Positions 48,700-62,095 of a stretch of DNA of 64,000 nucleotides are shown piece by piece. Under the pieces are notes generated by a model. That model saw nothing but the letters and a program-made list of their open reading frames with translations, had not been told where the DNA came from and made no database searches. Origin of the DNA: Trema orientale (taxonomy: Eukaryota > Streptophyta > Magnoliopsida > Rosales > Cannabaceae); NCBI GenBank assembly GCA_002914845.1, contig JXTC01000213.1, positions 1 through 64,000 of the forward strand. Reading direction: 5' to 3'. The position numbers and the translations under genes are program-made. Every line of letters begins with the position of its first letter. Within the stretch, counting starts at the first letter, position 1.

Positions 48700-50978
48700 G
48701 ATGTTCGTATTTGTGTACGTGTGACTCACGATGGGGAAGAAAAGTCCCTAAGGTTCTATACTTCTTTAAAGGAATCCGGTAGTTTCATTCATGTACCATA
48801 AGTTAGTTCCTGGTAGGTATATTTCCGTTTTAATAATATCGTTAACGCACAATATAACATATATAATTGATATATCATACCTACAAAATATCAGGAAGGT
48901 TTTAAGATAAATAATCACTAGTTGCAATAGATTTCATTAAGCCGTCCCACTGATCATTGATCAGCTTGTCCAAGTTTGGACTCCGGAACAGTCATCCTCG
49001 AAAAGACAAGCGCGTATATATATAAAGTTACATACTAAAGTCCAAACTGTGCCATTTATGTCAATCGCCTAACGTAAGCCACGACTCAGAAGGATTAAGA
49101 TGAATGTGCTTATCAGCAAATTAGTTCATAATTATAGCACTTCAATAAAAAAGGTAAAAAGTAATTGCTAGTTGTTCAGATATGATTTAGTTAACTCACT
49201 CCACCGTCCAGTGGTAACGACCTGTCCATAAAGTCTTGAAGAATATTCTTGAACGGGATTGGAGCTCTTATAGTCATGCCTAAGAAGGATAGTCACGTTG
49301 GCCCCTCTTTCTTTTTTTTTTTTCTAATTAAAAAAGAAAAAAAAAGGCAAAAAGTTCATAATATAATTGACTTCAAATTTTGGTACGGACATATGTAACG
49401 GAATGTGAGCCGTGGTACGGAAATTTTAATGTACTATGACTGATCTGATCAAGATATATATATATATATATATTCCACACGGAACTCGGAACAATATTAT
49501 TGTTCTAGTAAATATTAATGGAACTTTAACTACATCATTAATAATAATGGTCCATATGTATGATATGTACATAAAGTGTATCAATGATCAATTTGAAAGA
49601 TATTGACATGAAATAAAGAGGGAAGAAATTGGGGGAATTCCGGAGCCAGGTGGTGTAATCTACATCATATTCTACAAAAGGTCAAGCTACGGTACTTAGG
49701 AAATTTCGCTTGGTGTTACCAAATGCCAATTTTATATGATCCTTATTCTCAAAATAGTCAATTCAAAATGAAGTAGCTAGAGTTCCGTACGTACGTCTAT
49801 TGATATATGAGTTACGAGAAGTTTGAGTAACGGATTACAGATTTCAAAAGTGTAGAAACTTTAACTCAAAAAGGAAATTTAAAAAAAAAAGTGTAGAAAC
49901 TTATATATATATATATGTATGTGAAAAAAAGTTGAGAAATGTATAATAAGAGTTAATCACTCATATAACTTAAATGGATCAAGATAATATTCCATTAGAA
50001 AGGTGAAAGAAAGTTTGGAATCTTGTTGTCAAGAGAAGAATACGTTTTACTCATTTTCTATTTAACACATTTTGAATCTTTCAACGAATTGATATTTCAA
50101 CTCTTGGGCACTTCGGTTGAGAAATCGTACAATAATATTATGCATTACAAGAGTTTGTTTGTGTTTCCTCCTCTCTGAAATAATAAAATAGAGTAGCAGT
50201 TGAGCTTTAATTTCTTAGAAGAAAAAAGAATTGAAATGCATCCATGTGAAACTTATTCTTAATCTAATTATAATACCTTTCTTGACTTTTATTTAATTAT
50301 TATTATTTTATATTCAACGTCTCCCAACTCTCATCAATGATAATCAGACGTATCCTAGGTGGTGAATTCCGAAAACCAAAGACATATAAAATCTCTCTCG
50401 ATTATTCTGTTTTTTTTTTTTCTCCGTGTACAAATATTGGATTTGGCTTAATTAATTGAAATGAAATATATACAAAGTTAATTAAAAACACAGAGACTGT
50501 AAACCTAATAAATTAGATAATTAACGTCTGCCTAGCTCAAACACCAAAAAGGGGTTTGACTTAGTTTCTTCAAATAATTCATCTCATACCCAATTACATG
50601 TCAATTTCAGTAGTACATAATTCATGTTGATATATCTGTCGTTTATGTCAATCCCTGGCTAGAAAACTTCAAGATGATGCTGCCACGCATTTATATTATT
50701 ACTTAGACACATGTGCACTTAGCCAATTTTTAAGATCAAGTTCTACATGTATATAATATACAAGTAATATACAAGTACCATGATCGTGATTTGTTAAGGC
50801 CACATATAGGAATAGACTACAACACGTATTTATATTTGAAGATAGACAAATTTTCTTTCCTTACCAAATTGGATAGGAAATTAATTAATATCTTCCTCTT
50901 CTGAAACACAAGGGATGTATTTTGTATTTTTGAGGACACATAACAATAAGCTGGTAGTTAGTTAAAACACAATGTTTT
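48700..50978. other. Intergenic, no gene seen
   Basis: AT-rich. Contains a (TA)n run at about 49454-49472 and homopolymer tracts. No reading frames or repeat ends recognised. Confidence 0.45.
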
Positions 50979-50981
50979 TGG

Positions 50982-51029
<48 letters not shown>
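50979..51029. repeat. (TA)n microsatellite
   Basis: About 50 bases of nearly uninterrupted TA dinucleotide. Confidence 0.85.
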
Positions 51030-51031
<2 letters not shown>

Positions 51032-51080
51032 TATGATTTAAATGATGAAGACATTAATCTTAACAAGCAAAGCTAATAAT

Positions 51081-51240
51081 TTTTTTTTTATAAGTGGGGC
51101 TTAACTAATGATCAGCACTTAATACAAAGGTAAAAAAAAATAACTCATACATCCGTCACTACCAAAGTTTAAATCCCTCTTCCCCAAAACTCACACACAC
51201 ATCTCTCAAATCTTAGACCAACTGAGCTAGCCTCAATTCG
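51081..51240 (-). mobile_element. tRNA-derived SINE, same family as 16039-16211
   Basis: On the minus strand: GAGGCTAGCTCAGTTGGTC (A box), a TGTGTGTGAG stretch, a weakened B-box region (AGAGGGATTTAAAC), and the family 3' end ATTAGTTAAGCCCCACTTAT with a short A tail. The flanks are CAAGCAAAGCTAATAAT (51064-51080) and CAAGCAAAGTTAATAAT (51241-51257), a 17-bp TSD with one change. Older than the 16-kb copy. Confidence 0.88.
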
Positions 51241-51257
51241 CAAGCAAAGTTAATAAT

Positions 51258-53440
51258 AAGTTAGGGCAAATCATCCTTTAGCTTGACTGAATTGATTTGA
51301 TTGCAAGACATTATCTGGACTGAATTAATTTTTAAAAACAATGTAATTTTTTATGAAATAAAGAAATTTCTTTCCATCAAATAATTGAATTATAATAACT
51401 AATTCAATACAAAAATCAAATTCTGAATAATAGTAAACAAATAATCGATGAGAACTTGTTTTCAAAGAGGAAACACATAATAACCCAATAAAGGTTATAA
51501 GAGTAGCTCTATAAGAGATACTTCTTTGCTCTTTTAAATCACATTCCGCTATCAGAGTTAGTTCTAATTCGACTAGTACTTTAATTGATCTTTTTGAAAA
51601 AGTGGATTGTCAACAAAATAAAAATCTTCCAAATTTAAAAGAATATTACATAAAATTAAAGAAAACTAACATATATAATTGACACAACTCTAGAATATGA
51701 TAGGACAAATTAAATCCCACAAGTTTAGATCTATGGTAAAATCTACATTTACGTATAGAGAATGAATATATTGTAAAAAATGAAAACAAATTAAAGTACT
51801 CAGATAAATCTTGGTCTCCCTCTCTGGCATACCGGTGGTCTAGGAAAATGATGAAGAAGAGGAGCTTCTAAGAGTGAAAAATGAGTGGGAAAAAAAAGCA
51901 ACAATCTATTCAGCATACATAGATAAATTCTCCTTATATAAAGCTAGTTTTTTTAGAAACGTAGCATACAATAATAGATTCAACAAAAATTGAAATGAGA
52001 CTACAATATATATACATTTTTTTTAAAAGGATATATACATATATAGTATACTCTTCATATTCGCACTAAACTAACCATATCCAATCTTTTGTTTTCACGT
52101 TATCTATATATATGTATTTAGATATATATTTCATTTTTTTCTTTAAAAAAGGAAAAATTTAAAAAAAATAAGAGATTCAAATTAGTTCGGGACTCTCAAT
52201 ATTAGGAAGAAGTTTGGTTATACTAAACTAATTCCTACACCTCACGATATATATTTCATTTCTGGTAAACTTATTGAAAAGGATGTTAATAAATTAAGTA
52301 TTTTGTACTGCGTATTAATTCAGAAAAAGTAGGTAGAGATTTCAATTTTCGATCTGGAAGCAACGTCAAAATGGCCAAAGATGATTTGACTTCATAATTG
52401 GTTATTCGCAAAATCAACGAACTATTTGTCTTCTTATTAATCTAGCTACATACATTTTCTTACCATCCTATAATTTATCATGCAAAAAATTTTCCTTGTA
52501 GACGAAAGTTTTTAATTGATGTTATGAAGATTGTCAACTAATGAAAACCGGTACGGATTTGCCCACCTCCGTACGTATTACATATATTAGGAATTATGTC
52601 CTAATTGAAAATCATTAATGTTCTTTCTATTTTTTTTTTAATGGTGTTGAAAATTATGTTATAGCTAAATGCCAAATGTTCGCACATCATGATCCAGCTT
52701 TTATATTTTGCTTACATTCATAAGTCTGATTATTCCATTTCATAAACGGACAAAACACAGGAGGCGGCTGCTATTATTTGTTTAATTTTCGTTTGGTACA
52801 TCCAAAGAAAATAATGGGAAAAAAAACAAAGACAAGGAAGTTGCAAGGAAATTCCAATCACAATAATTTCACCTTTGATATTCTACACAAGTTTTCTTCA
52901 TGGTCCATAGATATAAATTAATTCGTTGTGTTATAAAGCTTATAAGTACTCCTAAAATTTTTTAATCTAATCACTTTTAGGGATCTCGGGACTCCAAATG
53001 TTAATTTGTGATGTTTTTTTCTGGCTTGGCACATGCATACTACCAAAAGGAAGTGTTGGTACTCACTTCGCTACTTAAACCTAACTAGGAGACAGGTGAA
53101 GTTGTGATATGTTTACTTTACGTACTGTACAGAGTATTGCCACAACAACTATATGTATTTCCCTAATTGTCACCATCGTCGAAGGTATTCGTCTAACGTG
53201 TTGTCACATGACACGTATAAAAAAAAACTATTGTTTACACGGCTCAAATTATATTTAATTTTTATACCATTGTTTAGATGGCCCAAATTATATTTAATAA
53301 CGGTAGAGCCATAAATGTCTCAGACCCGAGAGCCATTAACGCAGGACTAAGAGACATAGACCCAAAATACTCCACACGTATCAGAAATACATTGGTTAAC
53401 TTTTTCTAGTAAGCTTAATAGTGATCATATGTCGAGTCAT
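51258..53440. other. Intergenic, no gene seen
   Basis: AT-rich sequence without recognisable genes, element ends or tandem arrays. Confidence 0.45.
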
Positions 53441-53441
53441 G

Positions 53442-53675
53442 TCGATTATACTATCCACTCAATCTGATCAAATGAATTTCAGGTTACATTTTTGTATTTT
53501 GTAACTCGTTTATTAAAGAAAATTTCATTTATAACCCATCCAAAATTTTGGTCGAGTTGTGCAAATTACACTACCCACCTAACCCGACTAAATAAATTTT
53601 AGGTTACATTTTGTAACCTGTCCATTAAACGAAATTTCATTTATAACTCCTCCAAAATTTGGTCAGATTAGCACA
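53442..53675. repeat. Tandem duplication, about 117-bp unit, two diverged copies
   Basis: Copy 1 (about 53442-53561) and copy 2 (about 53562-53675) both run through AATTTYAGGTTACATTTT, CGAAATTTCATTTATAAC-like and CCAAAATTTGGTC words. They differ by substitutions and a small indel, so the duplication is old. The GACCCG/CGGGTT-poor vocabulary resembles interiors of hAT-type elements, but no ends were found. Confidence 0.65.
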
Positions 53676-53699
53676 AATTATCTTTTCTATTTTTTTTTT

Positions 53700-54160
53700 T
53701 TTAGAATTTATAAGGAATGGCCCTTTTTTTAAGATAAATTTTAAAAAATGGCCATTTTATTACCTATTTAATAAATGGCCATTTTATAATTTTATTTTAA
53801 TAAATGGTTGTTTTTTAGTTGATCTATTTTTTTATAAAGTAAATCAATTTTCTATAAAGCAAATAAATTTTAAAAAAAATAAATTAATTTTAAAAAAATA
53901 AATTAATATATTTTGGTATACTAAATATGAAAAAATGTAATTTTTTAATGATGTTCAAAATTCGGCTATTTTTAACAATGTTTGAAAAATGATCATTTTA
54001 CAAACTATGATTTAACATTTGGCCATTTGGCTAATACCCCATCCCCCCTCCCCCCCTTTTTTTTTTTGATATACTTTGAAGGATAAGGGCCAAAAGGCCA
54101 ACAATTATGGGGTCTGAGCCTTTAGGCTTTATCACTGGAGGAAATTTGATTTAACATGGT
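53700..54160. other. Low-complexity AT-rich DNA
   Basis: Repeated ATGGCCATTTTAT and AATAAATT words around 53720-53900 create an 80-codon Phe/Lys/Asn frame that I do not regard as a gene. Confidence 0.5.
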
Positions 54161-54545
54161 AAAATTTCAATAATAAAAATAAAAAACCGGATTCTAAATT
54201 TTCAATTTTTATATTTTTTTTGAAAAATTCTAAAATATTTAGAAAATATTATTTTTTAAAATATGTAGTAAAAATATTATTTTTTACCAATTGATAAGGT
54301 ACTTGAAGTAACCGGTCCAAGTTACTTGAAGTAATCGGTCTAAGTTATTTGAAGTAACTCAATTAGTTACCTCAAGTAATCTGATTGAGTACCTCGAGTG
54401 TCTTTGACAATTACAAAAAATAGTATTTTCTAAATATTTCTAAAATTTGATTTTTTTAAATAAATTTTTGAAAAATGATATATTTCTAAATAAATATGGG
54501 ATTTTTCAAAAATCTAGCCCAGATTTTTCCATTTTTTGGGCTTTT
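54160..54545. repeat. Inverted-repeat segment with a 22-23 bp minisatellite at its centre
   Basis: Units of the form ACTTGAAGTAACCGGTCCAAG (23, 23, 22, 22 bases and a partial) fill 54301-54410. Flanking AAATATTTAGAAAATATTA on the left and AGTATTTTCTAAATATTT on the right are inverted relatives, so the whole segment can fold into a hairpin with the minisatellite as loop. No TSD was identified. Confidence 0.55.
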
Positions 54546-54770
54546 AGCTTGGATTTTTGTACGAAGCTGTATCCCTTTGAGACTTAGAGTTAAACAAAGA
54601 GGAAAAACCCTTTGGGCTTTGAATTAAAACTTATTCTAAAATTTTGTTATTTAATCTATAAGTATAATAATTAAATACTAAGCAATATATTATTGGGTTT
54701 TTAACACTTTTACCTATAAAAACAAAAAATAATTATAAAAATACAAAGGTTAGTTTTTTTTTTTTAATTT

Positions 54771-54992
54771 CCGTATGGTTTTTAATAGAAAAATATCACT
54801 TTTAAAAAGTTTTTAGGAAAATATTATTTTTAAAATATAATTTCTGAAAACCAGTTATATACTAGTTATAAATACATTTTTTTACTAGTTATCAGTACTC
54901 GAAAACTCGTTATTGGTTAGTAGTTACTATTTTAAAAAATGATATTTTTTAAATATTTTTTTAAATGGCATTTCTCTAATAAAACCGTACCA
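54771..54992. mobile_element. Small inverted-repeat element (MITE-like)
   Basis: The left end CGTATGGTTTTTAATAGAAA and the inverse of the right end, GGTACGGTTTTATTAGAGAA, match, followed inside by AAAATAT-rich arms. The centre has ACTAGTTAT repeats. No reliable TSD. Confidence 0.5.
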
Positions 54993-54999
54993 AATCTAC

Positions 55000-57900
55000 A
55001 AAAAAATAGAGCCACCATATTTTTCTAATTGTTTTTCCCTAAAAATACAATACAAGGCCTAATTTTAACCATATCATTCGGTCTGGTTGGGTTGCAATGG
55101 GAGGTGGAAACTACACCTCACTAATTAAATATTAGATAGTCGGGTTACTTTCAATCGAAGTTCTTTTCGGTTACATTATTCAGGTTAGTTGGGTTATTAG
55201 ATTTTCTGCTCACTTCTAATTACGTAATCTAATTTAACGAGTTAGTTAACTAAGGTAGAATACTCAAACTTGAGACAACTAACTTAGAGTAGTCGAAATA
55301 TCAATAGAGCTCTGGTAAGATGGTGATTATAAAAAGCCATGACTAAACTTATATATATATATATATAAGTGGCTGATTTCATTTTAGTCAAGGTGATTTT
55401 TTCTTCACTTATTTTCTATTAGACTCGTTTTGACTTAAGCATCAGAGTGCTTTGTATGTTGATACCACCTAATTCTCCATCGAATGGTGAAACTCATTTT
55501 TCACTTCGATGAGAAAGTAACAAGGAGCTTGTTATATAAAAAAACATGAGCAATGGCATGGGGCATCGCAGCACCACAATGACATGATTCTAATTGATAA
55601 AATGGATCCTACATGGATCACATCTAATTGTAATTATGATTAACTAGTGACATACTTGACACATTATGTGATGTTGAGCACTAATACCTCATAGCATTAT
55701 TCCAAAAGAATGAATCCAACAATATGTTTGCCAAAACTACATTTAGTCTGTCGTGTTTAAGCATGTCTTGTTATATTTCTTGAACATTGCGTGTGTATCA
55801 ATAACAATAGAATTTCATGTGACAAAAAATAATGTCAATTAAGTCTTACTATATGATAGTATATATTTTTCATTTTGCGTATGTGGCTGCTACTTCAATT
55901 TGTCCTATATTTTAATTAGGAATTAGGTAGTGAGGTTATGAGAGAGTTTGTATGGGATTAGAATAAGTGGGTATACTAGAACTCTTAATAGAATATATAA
56001 ATGTATGGATTTCCATTAATATTAATATTCTTACTTCTATTAGAGCTAGCCTATTTTGGAACTCTATAAATAGACCTTCTATCAAGTCAAAACAATTTGA
56101 GAGAACGAGAAAGTAATAATGTAGTAGGTAATTAAAACTGAAAGTAGATATTATGAGCTTTGGCAGTTTTGGTTTTTGAAAATTGATAAGTGTAGTTATA
56201 GGGATACTTAGGATTATTGGAAGTGTAAAAATGACAATGTAATTTTTTTTTCTTAATAAAATGCTTGTTAGTGGTCTTACATAGAAATAGACAATTGGCC
56301 AAACTATGTTAAAGACTTATTCCTTTATTTTCTTATTGTTAGGGAAATAACCTCCCTAGTAGATACGTCAAATTGCGAAAGCGATAAATAAAGTGAAATA
56401 AAAAAATACAATTTACGTGGTTCATCAATTTGACTACGTCCATGGGACTACTGCATATCTTTCACTATAGGGAGAAAAATTTACACAGTATTTATAACAC
56501 TCACAACTCACAACCCTAATCCCAATTACACGCAAAAAATTTTCTCACAAAAATTCTTTCAAGAACTTCTTAGTTTGAAGCTCTTTCTTTATCTTTCTAT
56601 ATTGAGATTTTTTTTTTTCTTTTTGTTGGGATACTAAATGGAGTTGTGAAGTGATCTATTTATAGGTTAAAATATTTCTCCTTCACATGGTTGGTAGCCT
56701 ACAATGACTGCCTGTTGTCAACAAAAATAGGCTTGGATGGTAGGAGCAAAAAACATATGTTCTTATATTTCATTGTTTGGCCACTGTTTTTGACTGTCCA
56801 CATTCTTTGACAATTTGATTGCCCATATTCTTTGACACTTATTTGTGTGCCTAAATCTAAATTCACTTTAGAGTTTGCATCAATTTTTATCCTTTTTTCA
56901 TATAGTTGTTTCAACAAGTTGCATAACGGATGTCATGAATATTATTAAGTTACAAACTCCATTTTTTTTCTTTGTAATTTGAGATTATGTGTTAATTACT
57001 GCATCATTTTTTATTCTTTCCTTTCATTTGGCTCTAGTAGTTGCACCAAATAAAGGCTAAAAATGGGGGGGTTTCTACCAAAACTCTGAAAGGATCTATT
57101 CCTTACTCAAGTTCTTAAAGAAGATCTAGCAATATTTCATTGATTCATTCTTATTTTCTTTTTATTTTTTTAGTAGATTTTCAGAATTTTTTTCTTTATT
57201 CAATTACTATATAAAATAAATGAAATGACAAATTTTTGAGTAGTCTAGCTATTTCTCTTTGAATGATGAATCTCCTTACTAAACTTAATTAAAGTAAAGA
57301 AATTCCTTAGAATTCAAAGATGATTTACTTGTCTATATATTTTTTCATTCAATCTTTTAGGTTTATACTTCGCCTTGATAGTTATGACATACTTAAAGCT
57401 TATATGTGATAGATAGACTCCATCAACTATGACATATATGCTTTTAGTGTCTATGCCTAAGAAGGAAAAAGCAATAAAGAAAACCTGAGATATTTGACAT
57501 ATTTACTAGACATTGTTAATAACAAAAATAAAAATAATAGAATCTTATGTGAATACCTGTCCTAAAATTTTAAATGTTGACAATTAGTTTATGAAGCTTC
57601 ATATAATTATATATATATATAAATTTTAGTAATTGATATTAATGATAATCAATGGAAATAGGAAGCTGTAATTGTTCATTTAAAGTTAAAGAATACATTA
57701 AGCCTAATTTATAGTTTGGTTGTATTACAACATTAAAGAATATATTTATCTCTACATTCAAAAAATAAATGTATTAAGATAAAGATAATAATCAATTTAT
57801 TTTAATCAGTTGAATGTACTATTACTATTTATTCGATGAACTAAATTTAATATAAACTATCATTAATATTAAATTAAATATAATATTATATAATATATGT

Positions 57901-58200
57901 ATATATTACGATCACTCATAGTATGGAAAAATAATAATAGCTAGGACCACTCATAGTATGAAAAAAATATGAGTTAAATTAGAAATTTTCTAAAATTTTT
58001 AAAATAAAATATTAATCAAAGAAACTATCATATTTTTTCACTTTCTCTCTGCTTCAAGCTTAATATATATAGATAAATAGATAGATTATTATTATTATTG
58101 GCTAAACTAGATGAAAGTTCACAACATGGATAGCTGTATGATAGTTTTACAAAAACTTCAGGAATCAAACATGTTTGATAAGATTGGCAATTTGTGACAT
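55000..58200. other. Intergenic; possible old transposon at 56340-56950
   Basis: Mostly AT-rich. The part at about 56400-56470 reads TTTACGTGGTTCATCAATTT and GACTACGTCCATGGGAC, a phrase common in dispersed plant repeats, but ends could not be fixed. A 72-codon minus frame at 56699-56917 is probably chance. No gene called. Confidence 0.4.
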
Positions 58201-58404
58201 GATACAGCAACATGACTCGAAATTGGCACTGAATTAGTGGGTTTAGATTTGCCTTAAATGAGTTCGGGTCAAAATCGGGTTGAATTTGTGAATCCGTTTA
58301 TTAAAACAGGTCTGATTTAAGTTGACCCACCAACCTGAAACTGGCTCGTAATGACCCGTTTATTAAATGGGTTAATAACCTATTTATGACCCATATAATA
58401 CCTA
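58200..58404. mobile_element. Fragment resembling the 1304-1936 hAT-type element
   Basis: Contains GAGTTCGGGTCAAAATCGGG, GTTGACCCACC and AATGACCCGTTTATTAAA words in inverted arrangement, the same vocabulary as the interior of the element at 1304. No ends or TSD preserved. Confidence 0.4.
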
Positions 58405-58413
58405 TTTAAATAT

Positions 58414-58656
58414 GGTTGCCAATCCAGTAGGTATTTTTTTTTTTACCTATGTGTAGGTATTTTTTTTTTAGCCGTTAGATCATCATCTAATGGTGATCCA
58501 ACGGCTATAATGATGTGCATAAAAAGACGTGTATTATTAATACTATTTCTCTATCTTACTTTTTAATGTAAAAAAATGTGCAAAAAAAATTTTTATTGGT
58601 CAAATTGATACCTATGCATAGGTAAAAAAAAAAAAATACCTACTGGATTGGTGTCC
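58414..58656. mobile_element. Mutator-type MITE, 243 bp, 9-bp TSD
   Basis: Terminal inverted repeats of about 40 bp: the left contains CCAATCCAGTAGGTATTTTT and ACCTATG, and the right is its inverse. The perfect 9-bp duplication TTTAAATAT lies at 58405-58413 and 58657-58665. Internally there is a smaller palindrome AGCCGTTAGATCATCATC / ATCCAACGGCT. No coding capacity. Confidence 0.85.
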
Positions 58657-58849
58657 TTTAAATATTATAATATTTTTACTTGTATGTTTGGACTTTTTTT
58701 GTATTTTTAAGACATTGTTATACATATGTATTGAGATTTTATGTGGTTTCTATTATATTAAATGTATTAAAAAGAATATATTTTAGCTAATTTAGATTTC
58801 CATACTCATCTTATATCATAAAAGCGGGAAAATCCGGTAATAATTTTTT

Positions 58850-59616
58850 TTGAAACTAAAAGAATATTTAAACTGAAAAACCACCTCTTATTAAAACATT
58901 GGGAAACAAAACCTAATACTCAAATAACCTATGAAATAAAAATACTTAATTTTTAATCCAAAAGCCAAACACAAGAAAATAAAATTTAAAGTCGATTAAA
59001 AACGTCCTAATGCCATTTGGGACTCCACCGCTGCCGCCAGCCAACCTCCAATAATCTATTGCTCATCTGAAAATTTTAAAAGAATGAGATGAGCTTGCGC
59101 CCAGTAAGTAAATCTCATGCATGCAATGAATGTCGTATTTTATGAATAATGCATTTTAAGAATCATAACTATGCAACCCCTCNGCTAGCATCGCAGTTTA
59201 AACATTCGTTCTTAACATGGTGACTGTAGGTCATTCAGTCAGGTGCTCATACTCCTTTCAAGAATTTAACACACACTTAAATAAAAATATTCTTCTCTGA
59301 ACAAATTCTAGTTGCATAGTGCTTTAGAAATCATTCCTTGAAAATTATAATCTCTTGTGCAATTTATGCAATACTTGTGCATACTCATGTCATACTTAAT
59401 ATGCAAACTAAAATAGCATAGTATATAATAACATACTATATTGATCATCAAAACATCACATAATAGCACATAAATTTATACATAAACACATAGGGTGAGA
59501 TTTACTTACCTTAAGTCCTTTAAAAAACTTTGTAGTTAAATACCACACAACCAACCTCGTTGAAAAATTAAACATTTTCTAGCTTATGTGTATACCTAAG
59601 TTAGGGGGTGTTACAG
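58850..59616 (-). mobile_element. LTR fragment starting TGTAACACCCC
   Basis: On the minus strand the segment begins TGTAACACCCCCTAACTTAG at 59616, the common start of plant gypsy LTRs. It includes GTAAGTAAATCTCACC and a GGCGCAAGCTCATCTC region. A single N at 59183 interrupts it. The other end is not defined, so the left boundary is a guess. Confidence 0.45.
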
Positions 59617-61300
59617 AATAGTTGGAGAGAAGACATACACTTGAGAGCTCTAAATTCATAGAGAGAGGAGAGCTTTGGAGCTAAAATTTGGAGAAGAAGC
59701 TTGAGAGAGTTGCTTGAAGAATTAAAACTTGAAGTTCTACCTTTACAAAAGAGTTTTTTTCATCATTTTTCCCATCCTAATCTCATTTGAATTTTTGTAT
59801 TGTACTTGATTTTTGAATATGTTTAGATATATAAAATTCTTGTTGAGATTAGTATTGGATTCTCCTATATTGAATTAAATGATATATGCTTGGGATTTAA
59901 TATAACTTAAACTTTGATTCTATATCTTGATTTTTAATATGTTCTTTGAATTTTTCTTGAATTTATTTATGCTATTCCATGCTTAATGCTTCTCAACTGA
60001 TTAGCTACTAGTTGGATGATTTGGTTTCTAGAATTTAGCACTTGAGAAAGGGAATTTTAGAAACAACCATAGGATAGTATAACCTAAGATTTGTAGAGTT
60101 TGAGAAAACCTGTAATTCCTTTGAAGCCATGATCAAAGAACCATTGGACATAATGAATTCTTAAATTCTAGGTTCGGAATAGAGATATTGGAACCGAGAT
60201 TTGAGAGTGATTTCACTCGGCACTCGAGAGAAGGAGTAAAAATATCTTTGAATTTTTAGCTTATAAACTAGGAATAATTGATTAGGATAAAATTGGTGAT
60301 CAAAAGACATAGTTGATGGTTAGGTGAATTCAATCTCTTAGTACATTTGTACATAGATTTTCTATATTTTATTTTTATATTTATTTTTATCTTTGTATTT
60401 ATTTAACTTATAAATTCATTTAATTTGGTTGCCTAGATAAAGTTAGGTCACGATAATTCCGGTAATTAACGATAATTTAACACCCAATTTCTCGTGGGTT
60501 CGACAACTCTCTTATTACTTTATTACTTGTATACGACCCGTGTACTTGCGGTTATTTTAAGTATATGTATTTAGCATAACAACTATACTACTCTCTAAAT
60601 ATAGAAAATACAAAGAAAAACTCATAAGAAAATAAAGAAAAGAAGGTAAGAATAAACTATGGTATTGATGTTGGGAAGAAATTGAGAAATAGAGTTGATG
60701 GACCATGTCTTCATCTTCTTCTTCTCCTTTCATGGCTTCTCCCTCTCTTTCTCCTTATCCCCACATGCTTCTTTCAGCCCTAAAGATAGAGTTTTAAAAA
60801 GGTGGCTCGTGCAAACCTAAAGCAGGCCAAATCTGGACCTTTGGATCGTCAAAAAGTTGATCTCGACCGTCAATTATTGACCCAGGACGCAGTGGTGGTG
60901 CCACGGCACTATTTTTGGCATTGCGGTACTAAAACTACCCGATTTGGCACTAGAGCGCCACTTTTGGCGTTGCAGCACCACTTTTCTATTAGTTTGGTGC
61001 CACGGCTTCCCAGATGTGCCATTTCTTCATTTTTTTCTCCGATTTGTCTTATTTTTATTACGTTACGACTGCATCAGATTCAGCTTCTATCTTAATGGTT
61101 TGAAATATCCATTTGATAGGCAAAAATTCACCTCATTTTGCGTCAAGCACCTTTATTTTATTCTCATATCAACATAAACATACAAAACATTAAAACAATA
61201 AGAAAAATAACTTAAACAACTTAATATAAACAAGAACATAGCAAAACTTAAGACAAATTAACACTAGATAACTCTAATTTTATAGAGTTAACAATGGCCA
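59617..61300 (+). mobile_element. Probable LTR and leader of the decayed gypsy element
   Basis: The phrase TCTCGTGGGTTCGACAACTC and CGACCCGTGTACTTGCGG (60490-60560) is frequent in plant LTR ends. A GC-richer stretch at 60870-61020 (GGTGCCACGGCACT, GCGCCACTTTTGGC) is also LTR-like. It lies directly upstream of Gag-like sequence at 61306. No LTR pair or PBS could be fixed. Open frames here (up to 97 codons) look incidental. Confidence 0.35.
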
Positions 61301-61305
61301 GAGTG

Positions 61306-61635
61306 TAACCAGAGAAAAAGCTCTGGGAGGAATTGTTAGAGCAAGAATGCGGAACCCTTGAAGACTTCTACCGAAGGGTTAGTCGTCATTTGAGAGTCGA
61401 GTCTTTTCGGGAGAATCTTTACAAAACTAAAAAAGAGGATAAAAACATGACCAAATATACGACAACAAGTGGAAACAGCAACAATAAACAGTCTAAGAAG
61501 AGGAAGAACGAGCAACTGTATGAGAAGCAGCCCGAGCCAAAGAAACAAGAAACTCTGAGAGCTCCGTTACGATTCAACAACTACACTGGCCTGAATGCAC
61601 CCATCAATCACATCTATGTAGTCACTAATCAGTAG
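61306..61635 (+). pseudogene. Gag fragment of a Tat-lineage gypsy element
   Basis: The translation contains LEQECGTLEDFYRRVSRHLR, a phrase characteristic of Gag in Tat/Retand-type elements. A Lys/Asn-rich stretch follows (KQSKKRKNEQ), then LRFNNYTGLNAPINHIY, which in relatives precedes the protease. It stops at 61633-61635. Confidence 0.65.
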
Positions 61636-62095
61636 GAGTGATTTCAGAGGCCAGAGCAAATAAAGCAAGGCAACCAGTATGATGCGCGATCTTGTTATAA
61701 TAACTCCTTGAGACTTGCCACACGAGAGGCAACACCTCGCACCATAATGGTCCAGCATCAAAAGGAAGCGTCAGTCGAAGCATCAATCGAGGACCTTGAT
61801 TCACAAGAGATCGATAAAGGGGACAAAACTCGACTAATCAAAGACTTAGAAGATTTGCCAATCAACGAAAAGAGTCTTGGAAGGTATTAAAAATCAGAGT
61901 GAAATTTTAGGAGCCTATAAGAGTCATGTTGATTATATTTGTAAAAGCAAATTTGGATGTCTTCATATGGTAACACTTAAATATGGTGGCGATTGATCTA
62001 AACTTTATGTGTCATCATCTTAATATCGATACGACAATGAAGCCGGTGCGATAAATGAAATGAGTGATGAATCCAGAACTTTACATTGCATTGAA
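61636..62095 (+). pseudogene. Decayed linker and protease region
   Basis: Short open pieces with many stops, including IMVQHQKEASVEASIEDLDS. The location between Gag and RT suggests remains of protease, but I cannot see its DTG motif. Confidence 0.3.

Noticed and set aside
53659..53901. An 80-codon Phe/Lys/Asn-rich frame
   Set aside because: It arises from AT-rich low-complexity repeats.
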